64,000 nt of DNA. Source: Balneola sp. GTDB lineage: Bacteria; Bacteroidota; Rhodothermia; Balneolales; Balneolaceae. A program made the position numbers and the translations under genes. Shown piece by piece: positions 20,091 through 28,683 of the stretch; position 1 is the first letter of the stretch; the number at the start of each line of letters is the position of its first letter. Under the pieces are notes generated by a model. The model had not been told where the DNA came from, ran no database searches, and worked only from the letters and a program-made list of their open reading frames with translations. The DNA is taken from NCBI GenBank assembly GCA_003712055.1, contig RHLJ01000001.1:992001-1056000 (forward strand). Reading direction: 5' to 3'.

Positions 20091-20966
20091 ATGAACCTCT
20101 CCAAAACTACCCTCGGACATTTTGAACTCTATTCCATAGAAACAGGAGATATAAAACTAGATGGAGGCGCTATGTTCGGAGTAGTTCCTAAAACACTATG
20201 GTCGAGAGGGATTCCTGCCGATGAAAAGAATCGCATAGCTATGACCATGCGATGCCTGCTTGTTAAATCTAACCGATCAGGTAAGATCTATCTCATTGAT
20301 AATGGAGTAGGTGATAAGTTCAATGAAAAGATGATGGAGATTTATCAGATCGACTTTTCTGAAAAGACACTTTTGAACTCTCTAAAAGCTCATGGATTTA
20401 CTCCTGATGATATTACTGATATCATTTTCACACACCTACACTTCGATCACTGTGGTGGAACAACCTATTTTGATGAAGCTGATGAAATAGCTTTTACATT
20501 CCCTAATGCCACATATCACGTAACCAAACGACATTTCGAAACTGCTACTAATCCTAATGCTCGTGAAAAGGCGAGTTTCCTTCCTGATAATATCAATCCA
20601 TTGAAGGAGAACCCCAATCTGAATTTGGTGGAAGATAGTCATACCTATGAACCAGGATTAAGTACCGTCGTTGTAAATGGCCATACTCTAGGGCAACAAC
20701 TTCCCAAAATAGAGGGAGATGGAAAAACCATCGTATTTGTTGCTGATTTACTCCCTACTCATGTTCATCTGCCCCTACCTTGGGTAATGGGTTATGATAT
20801 GAGACCTATTGAGACCCTAAATGAAAAAAAGGAGTTTCTTGAAAAGGCTATCTCCGGGAACTGGAACCTTTTTCTGGAACATGATTTAGAAACAGAAATG
20901 ATCAGAATTGGTAAAGAGAACAACAGGTATTTAATTACCAATAAACTTGCCTTATCTGATCTTTAA
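20091..20966 (+). CDS. MBL-fold metallo-hydrolase, lactonase-like
   Basis: A 291-residue cytosolic metallo-beta-lactamase-fold hydrolase. The zinc motif THLHFDHCGG (HxHxDH) is at about residue 115, followed by NGHTLGQQ (third His), FVADLLPTHVHL (bridging Asp) and a final LEHD (last His). The pattern resembles the AHL-lactonase/AidC-like branch, but the natural substrate is unknown; an ester or lactone is possible. The ATG lies 20 bp after the act-cta terminator, so it has its own promoter or depends on readthrough. Its stop is directly followed by the palindromic element. Confidence 0.85.
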   Translation: MNLSKTTLGHFELYSIETGDIKLDGGAMFGVVPKTLWSRGIPADEKNRIAMTMRCLLVKSNRSGKIYLIDNGVGDKFNEKMMEIYQIDFSEKTLLNSLKAHGFTPDDITDIIFTHLHFDHCGGTTYFDEADEIAFTFPNATYHVTKRHFETATNPNAREKASFLPDNINPLKENPNLNLVEDSHTYEPGLSTVVVNGHTLGQQLPKIEGDGKTIVFVADLLPTHVHLPLPWVMGYDMRPIETLNEKKEFLEKAISGNWNLFLEHDLETEMIRIGKENNRYLITNKLALSDL

Positions 20967-20967
20967 C

Positions 20968-21157
20968 ACCTGAGTTCGAGATAAGAAATACCCTTTGAAT
21001 GTCAAAAAAAGTCATTCCGTAGCGAAAGCCGGAATCTAGATTGTTTTAAAGGCAATATTCTAATTATGAAAGCTAAATCTAGATTCCCGCCTCCGCGGGA
21101 ATGACTGAGAGGATTGTTTATTCGCTTTTCTAAAAGCTTCTTATCTCGAACTCAGGT
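20968..21157. repeat. MITE-like palindromic element with 20-bp terminal inverted repeats
   Basis: Perfect 20-bp terminal inverted repeats (20968-20987 and 21138-21157; sequence ACCTGAGTTCGAGATAAGAA at the left end) enclose a second, imperfect inverted repeat (21010-21042 with 21076-21106). Each inner arm contains a hairpin of the form ATTCC(n)GGAAT; the right one reads ATTCCC-8 nt-GGGAAT. There is no open reading frame inside. It begins one base after the stop of the MBL gene and ends about 60 bp before the next gene. This is consistent with a non-autonomous mobile element or a dispersed intergenic repeat; no target duplication is obvious. Confidence 0.75.
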
Positions 21158-21220
21158 TTAGCGACAATTTTTAACTAAGATTTATAGTTTTTGATTGGGT
21201 AAAGTAGTTTCTTAGTATCG

Positions 21221-24200
21221 ATGAAAGGCTCAGATTCAACATATTCTTCTTCTCAACTTAAAGAGATTCTTCAGAAAGCACACCAGAATTACGATCGAAG
21301 CAGTTCTATGGGTGTCCTCTACCAGGCTCTTCTGATCCTGATACCTTGGCTTTGTGTTCTCATATTAGCTGAACATGCATTCTATTTATCAGTTGGATTA
21401 AAATTCATTTCTCTTTCAGGTGCTCTGCTTACTACACTTTTCGTTTTTTGGAATGGGTACTCAAATAAAAAAAGTATTTCCTTTATCGAATTTTACAGGG
21501 GTTTTGCCCGTTCATCTAAAGTTCCTGCACTTACCTATGCCCTTGATCTTGAGAAGAATAGTAACGCAAATCCAAAGTTAGTAGAAGCAGCTATCTTCAA
21601 AAATCTGGAACAAATTGATGGAGCTCTTCTTACCGAGAAACTAGATCAGTTCCTTTCCCAATCTGATAGAATAAGATCCACTAGAAGGAAAATGTTCTTA
21701 TCCATTGGAGTTCTTATTGCTTTTGCTTTCACCTCATTTTCTTTTGATTCAGCTAGTAAAAGGCTTGGAGCTTTTTGGGAGGATTTCGAAAAACCTAACC
21801 CATTCGCTTTTATAGTTACTCCGGGAACTACCACCATAGAGCAGGGAACTCCATTTTCTGTACAAGTCGAGTTTGATGGAGAAACACCTCGAGAAGTAGT
21901 TCTGTATATGAAAACCCCCATTGAGGAAAATTTCAGGGGGAGAGATATGCAAGCTAACAGCCAAAATTATTACTCGTCAACTCCTTTCGATCTGAGTAAT
22001 GATCTTGAATACTATATCGAGATGGACGGCTATAAAAGCGGATCCTATTCTATAGATGTGCAACTAAGACCACGATTTAGTGAGTTAAACTTAACGGTAG
22101 TTCCGCCCTCATATACCGGAATTGACAGCACTTCATACTTCTACCCTTTTTCAAATATTCAGGCTTACCAGGGGTCGGAACTAGTCCTTTCTGGATTGAT
22201 GAATAAACCTGTTTTAACTTTTATTCTGAACAGAAAAAATCAGCTAGATTCTCTTAGTGCTCCTGAAAATATATTTGAGCATTCTGTTACCGTTTTAGAG
22301 AATGATACTCTCTCATTTACATTAGAGGACAACAACGGATTGAGCAATAGCAATAATTTCGAGTTTGTTGTCCAGGCGATTCAAGACGAATATCCATATA
22401 TAGAACTCCTCGAGCCTTCCGCTTCCTTTGAAGCGGTTGAACCTACTACCATAGAGATATTATTTAGAGCTAATGACGACTTCGATCTAACCAAGGCCAC
22501 GTTAAATTATGAGTTGGTTAAGGCCTTTGTTAATAGCCCTTATGAAGTTACCACAGAGCTTGAAACACCGAGAAACGGAGCACTACAATCATTTCTCTGG
22601 GATATAACTGACCTTAATCTTTCTCCTAAGGATGAGTTAAGTTTTTGGATTGAGGTAACAGATAATGATGGCTTCAATGGATATAAAAGCACCAGATCTC
22701 AAGAGATCACTTTAACTGTTCCTTCTCTAGTTGATTACTTCGAAGGATTAGAGGAGCGTGAATCGGAGGTCGAAACTGATCTCGAGGATATATCAAAAGC
22801 TTTTCAGGAAATGAGTGACCAATATGATACGTTCAAAGAGCAATTGAAAGAAGACCCACAAGTCAATTATGAAGATCAGCGTCAAATAGAAGAAGTAATA
22901 GAACAGCAAGAAGAAATTCAGGAAAGAATTGAAGAGTTGAATGAAAAATTTGACGAGCTGAAGGAAGAGCTAAGCGAAAAGAATATGCTTTCCGAGGAAA
23001 CACTCTCGGCATATGAAGAGCTAAAAAAGTTAATGGAAGAAATTGACGACCCAGCATTTAGGGAGGCGTTAGAAAAGCTTCAGCAACAAATGAGTGAAAT
23101 GACTCCCGATCAAATGAGGGATGCTCTGCAACAAGCTGAGTTTAATGAGGAACTATATCGCCAAAGACTTGAGAGAACTCTTGAGTTATTTAAAAATCTA
23201 AAGCTTCAATCTGATCTTGAAAAACTTGCTGAGTCCTATGAAGACATGGCTCGTCAGGAAGAAGAATTGGAGCAGGATCAGCTTTCTCCGGAAATGGAGA
23301 AACAGCAAAAGGAAGAAGCGATCAGAGAGTTGGAGCAATTATACGATCAGTTGATGAAGCTTTCTGAAAATATGACTTCCAAAACTGAACAACCTGTACA
23401 GGAACTACAGGAAAAGTCAGCTGAAGAACTTCAGGAGATTGAAGATACGATTCGGAAAATGATGGAGGATTTAGAGAAGGCCCTTGAGGAAGGTATTACT
23501 GATTCGAACAGGCAGAGTATTGAGCAGCAAAGGCAACAGATTCAAGAGATGTTCTCGCAAATGGCTCAAGAAACCAGAAACACTATTAATCAAATACAGC
23601 AGGAGCAACAGCAGTTAAATATTGCCGGCCTTAATTATATCTTATATGGCTTGTTAAACCTGTCCATTGAGCAAGAAGATTTGGTTTCATATGCAAGTAC
23701 TACCGAAAATAGAAGTCAGGCTTTTGTGGAACACGCTCGTAACCAAAAAAATGTTGAGGATATCTTTATCTCCTTATCCGATTCATTGTTTGAACTTTCG
23801 AAAGAAGTACCTCAAATCTCGAACACTATTCTTCAAAAGAAAGAAGAAACAGAATTAAGGCTTTCAGGTTCGCTTGAGCAAATGGCCGAAAGAAGCCAAA
23901 ATAGAGCTTCTGTAGCTTCCAGACAGGCTTTAGGAGGAATTAATGATCTGGCATTCCTCATTGCAAATATCCTTGAACAAGAATCTAATAGTCAAGGAGG
24001 AGGCTCTGGTAGTGGGCAACCTTCTATGCCGCAGATGATCGAACAAATGCAACAGATGGGTCAGGATCAGCAACAACTGAATCAGCAGTTACAGGAGATG
24101 ATTAATGATATGCAAGGTGAGCGGTTGACCCAGGATCAAATGGATCGCCTTAATCAAATCTCAAGACAACAAAATGAGATAAGAAAGCAGCTTCAACAGC

Positions 24201-24586
24201 TACAAAGAAGTGGACAACTAGAAGGTGGTGATAAATTAGGAAGTGAAATAGAGAGGATGATTGAAGAAATGGAGGATACCATCAATGATTTAAGAGGTGG
24301 CGCCGTTGATCCTACACTTATTGAGCGTCAGCAAAATATTCTTTCTCGAATGCTTGAAGCTGAGAATGCACTACAGGAAAGGGATGAAGAGGAAAAACGG
24401 GAGGGTAATGCAGCGGAGAATTTAGCTCCGACTACACCTCCAGAGCTCACTCTTGAAGAACTAGAAAAACAAATCAGGAATCGATTAAACGACCCAAACT
24501 TCACCAAGTATTCCCCGGATTATCAACGCCTAATTGAGAAGTATTTTGAGCTACTCAAATTAATCCAGGAACGAGAGATTCAGTAA
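21221..24586 (+). CDS. Giant coiled-coil membrane protein, DUF4175-like
   Basis: A 1121-residue protein. It has two adjacent transmembrane helices (about residues 35-85) and a third near 150-170, then a periplasmic beta-rich stretch with two or three Ig-like segments (about 190-500). A very long charged coiled coil rich in Glu and Gln follows (about 505-790 and 930-1100), with a Gly/Ser linker near 925-935. The layout fits the DUF4175 proteins of Bacteroidota, whose function is not established; a structural or aerotolerance/Bat-related envelope role is a guess. It has no signal peptidase site. The gene is convergent with the HAD gene, with only 5 bp between the stop codons and no room for a terminator. 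Confidence 0.7.
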   Translation: MKGSDSTYSSSQLKEILQKAHQNYDRSSSMGVLYQALLILIPWLCVLILAEHAFYLSVGLKFISLSGALLTTLFVFWNGYSNKKSISFIEFYRGFARSSKVPALTYALDLEKNSNANPKLVEAAIFKNLEQIDGALLTEKLDQFLSQSDRIRSTRRKMFLSIGVLIAFAFTSFSFDSASKRLGAFWEDFEKPNPFAFIVTPGTTTIEQGTPFSVQVEFDGETPREVVLYMKTPIEENFRGRDMQANSQNYYSSTPFDLSNDLEYYIEMDGYKSGSYSIDVQLRPRFSELNLTVVPPSYTGIDSTSYFYPFSNIQAYQGSELVLSGLMNKPVLTFILNRKNQLDSLSAPENIFEHSVTVLENDTLSFTLEDNNGLSNSNNFEFVVQAIQDEYPYIELLEPSASFEAVEPTTIEILFRANDDFDLTKATLNYELVKAFVNSPYEVTTELETPRNGALQSFLWDITDLNLSPKDELSFWIEVTDNDGFNGYKSTRSQEITLTVPSLVDYFEGLEERESEVETDLEDISKAFQEMSDQYDTFKEQLKEDPQVNYEDQRQIEEVIEQQEEIQERIEELNEKFDELKEELSEKNMLSEETLSAYEELKKLMEEIDDPAFREALEKLQQQMSEMTPDQMRDALQQAEFNEELYRQRLERTLELFKNLKLQSDLEKLAESYEDMARQEEELEQDQLSPEMEKQQKEEAIRELEQLYDQLMKLSENMTSKTEQPVQELQEKSAEELQEIEDTIRKMMEDLEKALEEGITDSNRQSIEQQRQQIQEMFSQMAQETRNTINQIQQEQQQLNIAGLNYILYGLLNLSIEQEDLVSYASTTENRSQAFVEHARNQKNVEDIFISLSDSLFELSKEVPQISNTILQKKEETELRLSGSLEQMAERSQNRASVASRQALGGINDLAFLIANILEQESNSQGGGSGSGQPSMPQMIEQMQQMGQDQQQLNQQLQEMINDMQGERLTQDQMDRLNQISRQQNEIRKQLQQLQRSGQLEGGDKLGSEIERMIEEMEDTINDLRGGAVDPTLIERQQNILSRMLEAENALQERDEEEKREGNAAENLAPTTPPELTLEELEKQIRNRLNDPNFTKYSPDYQRLIEKYFELLKLIQEREIQ

Positions 24587-24591
24587 ATCAA

Positions 24592-25338
24592 TTACCTTTT
24601 TTTGTTTCGTTCTATTATCGTCTGATAAGCTTCAACAACAGCTTTTGTAGATTGCCCTTTCATTACTTCTGACACATTTTTTGTAGCCTGAATTGCATTA
24701 GCAGGAGAAAATGGCATCCCAACAATTTTTAAGCCTGGTATATCACCCGAGGAATCTCCAATATAAGCGACCTCGTCAAGTTCAATTCCAAGGTAGTCAC
24801 AAAGCATCGCTATGCCTTTCCCTTTATTAGCTCCAGACTGAATAATATTTACCGAGACATCTGTTTTATGAACCTCAAAACTTTCGTAATTCGATGTGAT
24901 CAAGTCAGTTGCTTGCTTATAAATTTTGTCAATAACCGAAGAGTCCTTATGGATAAATCCAATATCCGTATGCTTAGCAAATTCAGGAATTACGCCTTCA
25001 AAGTTTGGTAGTATTTGCTCATGTGACCATGCTTTAATTTCATTAACATGACGTTCTGCATCTTTATTAAAAGACGGAGACCAAATAAGCTCATTTTTCT
25101 TAACATCATACATCCCTCCCCCACTTTCAAAAATAAATGGAACAGTAATCCTCAACATTAGTGCCTGAGCTTCTGCATAGGGCATTGGTCGCCCTGTACA
25201 AATAGTAAGAGGTGGAATATCATGATCTTCTATACTTTTCAGATTCAATCTGCGTAACTCAGAATATGCTTCCCAATCAGGGGTTTCAAATGGATCGGTG
25301 ACGCAGCCATCTAGATCCGTTATAAATAGTCTTATCAT
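24592..25338 (-). CDS. HAD-superfamily phosphatase, Cof/IIB type
   Basis: A 248-residue cytosolic phosphatase. Motif I is DLDGCVTDP (nucleophile Asp 8), motif II TICTGRP, a conserved Lys is in NKGKGIAML, and motifs III/IV are in AYIGDSSGDIPGLK. The cap lies between motifs II and III as in the IIB (Cof, sucrose-phosphate or mannosyl-phosphoglycerate phosphatase) branch. The start is the ATG 25338, which overlaps the stop of the VWA gene in a TAATG arrangement; the longer open frame (to 25410) lies inside that gene. The substrate is unknown; a sugar phosphate is likely. Confidence 0.8.
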   Translation of the reverse strand: MIRLFITDLDGCVTDPFETPDWEAYSELRRLNLKSIEDHDIPPLTICTGRPMPYAEAQALMLRITVPFIFESGGGMYDVKKNELIWSPSFNKDAERHVNEIKAWSHEQILPNFEGVIPEFAKHTDIGFIHKDSSVIDKIYKQATDLITSNYESFEVHKTDVSVNIIQSGANKGKGIAMLCDYLGIELDEVAYIGDSSGDIPGLKIVGMPFSPANAIQATKNVSEVMKGQSTKAVVEAYQTIIERNKKR

Positions 25339-26357
25339 TATGTCTCTTCTTTGTAGGAGGGAACCAAAATCGATATTACAAAACACAAGAGTGCCAGTGC
25401 CCCTAACCACTGGTATTGATTCTTGAAGTCAGCATATTCCTGACTTGAAAACTCTCCTTTTTCTAACTCATCTACACGAGCTAGGAAAGCATCAATCCCA
25501 TCATTCCCTCGTTCGATTTCATAATAATTTCCATTTCCCTTATTAGCGATTTCCCTCAGTACATCACGTTGCAATGAAGTTGTTACTACTTTACCATCTC
25601 TATCTCGCTTATACCCTATTAATTGTCCTGTTTCATTTTCATATAACGGAATTGTAGTTCCTTCAGAAGAACCAATTCCTAAAGTATATATTGAAATTGA
25701 ATTATTTATAAGCTCATCAAGCGATTCTTCAAACGATTGACCGTGATCTTCACCATCGGAAATGATTAGCAATACCTTGGCTGCCTCAGTGGCATTTTCT
25801 TCCAAAGACTCAAAAGCAGAAAGGGCTGTTTCCATCGCAGACTGGAAATCAGTAGCTGAACTCGGCATTTGATCGGTATCTACAATTTCAAGAAATAAAC
25901 GAAGAGCTGAATAATCGAGGGTCATAGGGCTCTGTAAATAGGCTTCCCCTGTAAAAACAATTAATCCAACCCTGTCCCCTTTTAATCGTTCAATCAATCG
26001 GTTTATCTCGAATTTTGCTTTTTCCAATCGACTCGGGCGGACATCTTCAGCGTTCATACTAGCAGAGAGATCCAACGCTATCAACATATCTACCCCACGA
26101 CGTTTGACTTCTCTAACCTCAGTTCCAATTTTAGGGCCAGCCAAAGAAGTAATAAGAAGAATTAGCCCACTTAGAGTTAGTACGGTTTTAGTAATAGCAC
26201 CAAAGGACCAAAACCCTTTCCTTAATGACTTAAATAGCTCTTGTTCAAAAAAAGATTGCTGAGCCTTTAGGATAGATCGATTCTTGGTCCACATAAGAAG
26301 GACCAGAATAGGTATGATTAATAGTAACCAGAGGTATAGTGAATTCTCCCAAATCAT
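25338..26357 (-). CDS. BatA/BatB-like VWA-domain membrane protein
   Basis: A 339-residue membrane protein. Two N-terminal helices (about 6-24 and 58-78) are followed by a von Willebrand A domain with an intact MIDAS (DLSASMN, then Thr in SPMTLDYS, and SDGEDHG), and one C-terminal helix (about 312-332). This is the Bat (Bacteroides aerotolerance) architecture; such proteins usually work with MoxR ATPases and DUF58 proteins, but neither is in the window. It shares a TAATG junction with the downstream HAD phosphatase. The role is probably scaffolding or stress resistance at the inner membrane. Confidence 0.85.
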   Translation of the reverse strand: MIWENSLYLWLLLIIPILVLLMWTKNRSILKAQQSFFEQELFKSLRKGFWSFGAITKTVLTLSGLILLITSLAGPKIGTEVREVKRRGVDMLIALDLSASMNAEDVRPSRLEKAKFEINRLIERLKGDRVGLIVFTGEAYLQSPMTLDYSALRLFLEIVDTDQMPSSATDFQSAMETALSAFESLEENATEAAKVLLIISDGEDHGQSFEESLDELINNSISIYTLGIGSSEGTTIPLYENETGQLIGYKRDRDGKVVTTSLQRDVLREIANKGNGNYYEIERGNDGIDAFLARVDELEKGEFSSQEYADFKNQYQWLGALALLCFVISILVPSYKEET

Positions 26358-26407
26358 ATTCTATGATAAATCTTCACAAAGATACGTTCCGTACTTCTTG
26401 ACCTCAA

Positions 26408-27691
26408 CTATTCAATAATTACAACTTGTAAATCCGCAAGGTTTTTCCCCGTTTCTCCGAATTTAACGAGTGTCCCCATCTGTTCATGAAAACTATATGA
26501 ATCATTATTCTGCAAATATTCTTCCGGAGATATTTTCATTTTCCTTGCTTTAAGGGTTGTATACGAGTCAACAATTGCTCCAGCAGCATCCGTAGGCCCA
26601 TCGATTCCATCCGTTCCTATACTTAGCATTGTAATAGAGTGTTGACCTTCAATTGATATAGCCGACATTAATGCCAATTCTTGATTCCTCCCTCCCTTTC
26701 CTTGTCCTTTTACTTTCACTGTACTTTCTCCATAAAATAATAACGCCGCTGGTTTTCCTATTGGCTCATTATTGCTAAGAACTGAAATCGCTTTACTACA
26801 GATATGCTTGGATACTATTTGAACATCGTCGTTATAAGCTTGTTTTGCAACCCTGGTATTGTACCCTGAGGCTTTATAATACTGCTCGATTTCAGAAATA
26901 AAATCAGATGGCTTAGATACCAGATGAATTTCTTGATTTGGGTGATCATTAATCCCTGGTTTTGGAGTATCCAGTATTTTACCAGCCAGGCCTTTTCTAA
27001 TATGTTCACGAACTGAATCAGGAATTTTACTCCAAAGCTGATATTCCTTTAATACTTCAAAGGCATCTTGAAATGTTGAAGAATCACAAATTGTAGGTGC
27101 ACTTCCAATAGTTTCAAGATCATCACCTGGTACATCCGATTCGATAATCGTAATCAGGTTAACATGATGCAGAGCCTGGGCTAGTTGTCCTCCTTTTAAA
27201 AGACAAAGGTGTTTACGAACAATGTTGATCTCTTTAATTGGAGCTCCTGAATTGAGAAGGAGTTTATAAGTATATGCAAGCTCTTCTTCCTCAATATTCT
27301 CAGGTGGAATACACAACATTGACGAAGCTCCTCCAGAAAGCAAAAATACTACAGTCTCACCTGCCGGGATACCTTTTGTGAGTTCAAGTATTTCATAAGA
27401 AGCTGCAATAGTAGAAGCATCTGGGTATGGATGCGAGCCTTTAAAAACTTGCACTTTTGCTAAAGAAGGAGGTTCATTTCTAGTGATGATTATCCCGTCA
27501 ATAATCTGTCCTCTTCTATTCTCTCTTAAAAACTTTTTTAAAAGTGAGCCTGAAGACTTACCTGCTCCTATTACCCAAACAGGTTTTGGAGAGCTTAAGA
27601 ATGAAAAATTAATCTCAGAATTGGAGGATGCTTTTATGCGAGAAATAACATTTTCAAAGAGAGAATATGTTTGCTCTTCCAGATTATCCAA
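26408..27691 (-). CDS. D-glycerate 2-kinase (MOFRL family)
   Basis: A 427-residue kinase of the GckA/TtuD type converting D-glycerate and ATP to 2-phosphoglycerate. Seen are WVIGAGKSSG near the N-terminus, the LLSGGASSML loop, the NIVRKHLCLLKGGQLA block, the SDVPGDD segment and the C-terminal MOFRL part (KGQGKGGRNQELAL, then GTDGIDGPTDAAGA). No ATG fits: the start is a TTG at 27691 with AAGGA/GGGA about 8 nt upstream, overlapping the end of the preceding gene by 8 bp. It lies at the end of the polysaccharide gene run, which encodes two hydroxyacid dehydrogenases that could produce or use glycerate-like acids. Confidence 0.88.
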   Translation of the reverse strand: MDNLEEQTYSLFENVISRIKASSNSEINFSFLSSPKPVWVIGAGKSSGSLLKKFLRENRRGQIIDGIIITRNEPPSLAKVQVFKGSHPYPDASTIAASYEILELTKGIPAGETVVFLLSGGASSMLCIPPENIEEEELAYTYKLLLNSGAPIKEINIVRKHLCLLKGGQLAQALHHVNLITIIESDVPGDDLETIGSAPTICDSSTFQDAFEVLKEYQLWSKIPDSVREHIRKGLAGKILDTPKPGINDHPNQEIHLVSKPSDFISEIEQYYKASGYNTRVAKQAYNDDVQIVSKHICSKAISVLSNNEPIGKPAALLFYGESTVKVKGQGKGGRNQELALMSAISIEGQHSITMLSIGTDGIDGPTDAAGAIVDSYTTLKARKMKISPEEYLQNNDSYSFHEQMGTLVKFGETGKNLADLQVVIIE

Positions 27692-28163
27692 GTTTCCCGT
27701 CCTTTTTTAAATAAGCGAATCCTACTAACCCTAAGGAAAACAGGGGAACTAAATATCTGGATAAAAGATCTGGAACTATTAGTAAATAGTGATAGAAATT
27801 TATACCAACTAATAAGAATAGGAATGAAATTAACCCTGAAGTAAAATGAATCCCAATTAGTATTAAGTAATCAACCCTTTTGGCATCAATTAAGATCAAA
27901 CCTAACAAAGAGAATAAAAAAAAGGCTCCATAAGGTATTTTGTAAACCCAAGTATAGCTGGAGTCAGAATTGTAATAAAATGTGTAAGAGACTGAAGACT
28001 GAGAATAAAAAGAAAGGCTTGTATCTCCATCTATTAAGCCAGAAGAGGTAGGAAGAACACTCCCCAGATGAAAATCATGTACTAATGATCTTAAGTTCCT
28101 AATTCCAAAAAAGTAAACTATCACTACGATTGTAAGTAGTAATAACTTTTTAAGTAGAGGCAT
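27684..28163 (-). CDS. Exosortase-linked membrane protein of unknown function
   Basis: A 159-residue protein with an N-terminal signal-anchor helix (about 4-22), a periplasmic Ser/Tyr-rich stretch (about 30-70), and three further helices (about 75-92, 98-120, 126-150). I do not recognise its family. The gene overlaps the exosortase gene by 14 bp and the glycerate kinase gene by 8 bp, so it is cotranslated with the exosortase and is probably its partner, by analogy with the dedicated membrane partners seen beside other exosortases. Confidence 0.6.
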   Translation of the reverse strand: MPLLKKLLLLTIVVIVYFFGIRNLRSLVHDFHLGSVLPTSSGLIDGDTSLSFYSQSSVSYTFYYNSDSSYTWVYKIPYGAFFLFSLLGLILIDAKRVDYLILIGIHFTSGLISFLFLLVGINFYHYLLIVPDLLSRYLVPLFSLGLVGFAYLKKDGKLG

Positions 28164-28680
28164 TTTCTAGTTTGAGAGAAGATTTGAAATCACCATCACT
28201 AAATTTCACCCAAGCCATCCACATAACAAAAATGACTATATAAAATATCGTGGTTGTAGAGTAATCGTGGGTAATATCAAAAAAATTATTCCATTCTTCC
28301 TGCGTAATCACCAAAATCACAATTCTGAGAATATTTACTATATAAATAACCCCAATTCCCAATAGGCAAAAACTGATTCTATTTTTCCAGTCTCCTGGGT
28401 ATGCCAAAATAAACCCAAGAAAAAGACCAATTGCAGAAATTCCTGTACAACCATCTACTAACTCAATACCTACATTTTCTCCAATTCCTAAAATTCTATG
28501 CAAAGTCCATATTTCATAACCCATTGCCTGGATTATTCCTGAACTAACACTTACAATATTAAATGCTAACCATTCATCTAATCGTCCATCTGGTAAAAGC
28601 CAGAGCTCATACACTACGTACCATAAGATGAAAATCCCTAGAGCTTTTAAAATAAATTGTGTTATTGAGGATTTGAGCAT
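28150..28680 (-). CDS. Archaeosortase/exosortase family transpeptidase-like protein
   Basis: A 176-residue membrane protein with about six helices and the full exosortase active-site triad: Cys 78 in VDGCTGISAI, Arg 119 in NILRIVIL and His 138 in DITHDYS. Exosortases cleave C-terminal sorting signals (PEP-CTERM-like) of secreted proteins and are typically encoded in exopolysaccharide loci, as here. It is the short, single-domain form without an EpsI partner domain. No gene in the window ends in a recognisable PEP-CTERM tail, so the substrate must lie elsewhere. It follows the aminotransferase gene by 3 bp. Confidence 0.88.
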   Translation of the reverse strand: MLKSSITQFILKALGIFILWYVVYELWLLPDGRLDEWLAFNIVSVSSGIIQAMGYEIWTLHRILGIGENVGIELVDGCTGISAIGLFLGFILAYPGDWKNRISFCLLGIGVIYIVNILRIVILVITQEEWNNFFDITHDYSTTTIFYIVIFVMWMAWVKFSDGDFKSSLKLENAST

Positions 28681-28683
28681 GAT

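Noticed and set aside
20968-21157. Simple transcription terminator for the MBL gene
   Set aside because: The inverted repeats span 190 bp with a long spacer and no T run; the nested structure fits a mobile or dispersed repeat better, although it may also stop transcription.
21221-24586. DNA tandem repeat or SMC-like ATPase
   Set aside because: The Gln/Glu-rich repeats are at the protein level and irregular in DNA; no Walker motifs are visible, and N-terminal helices place it in the membrane.
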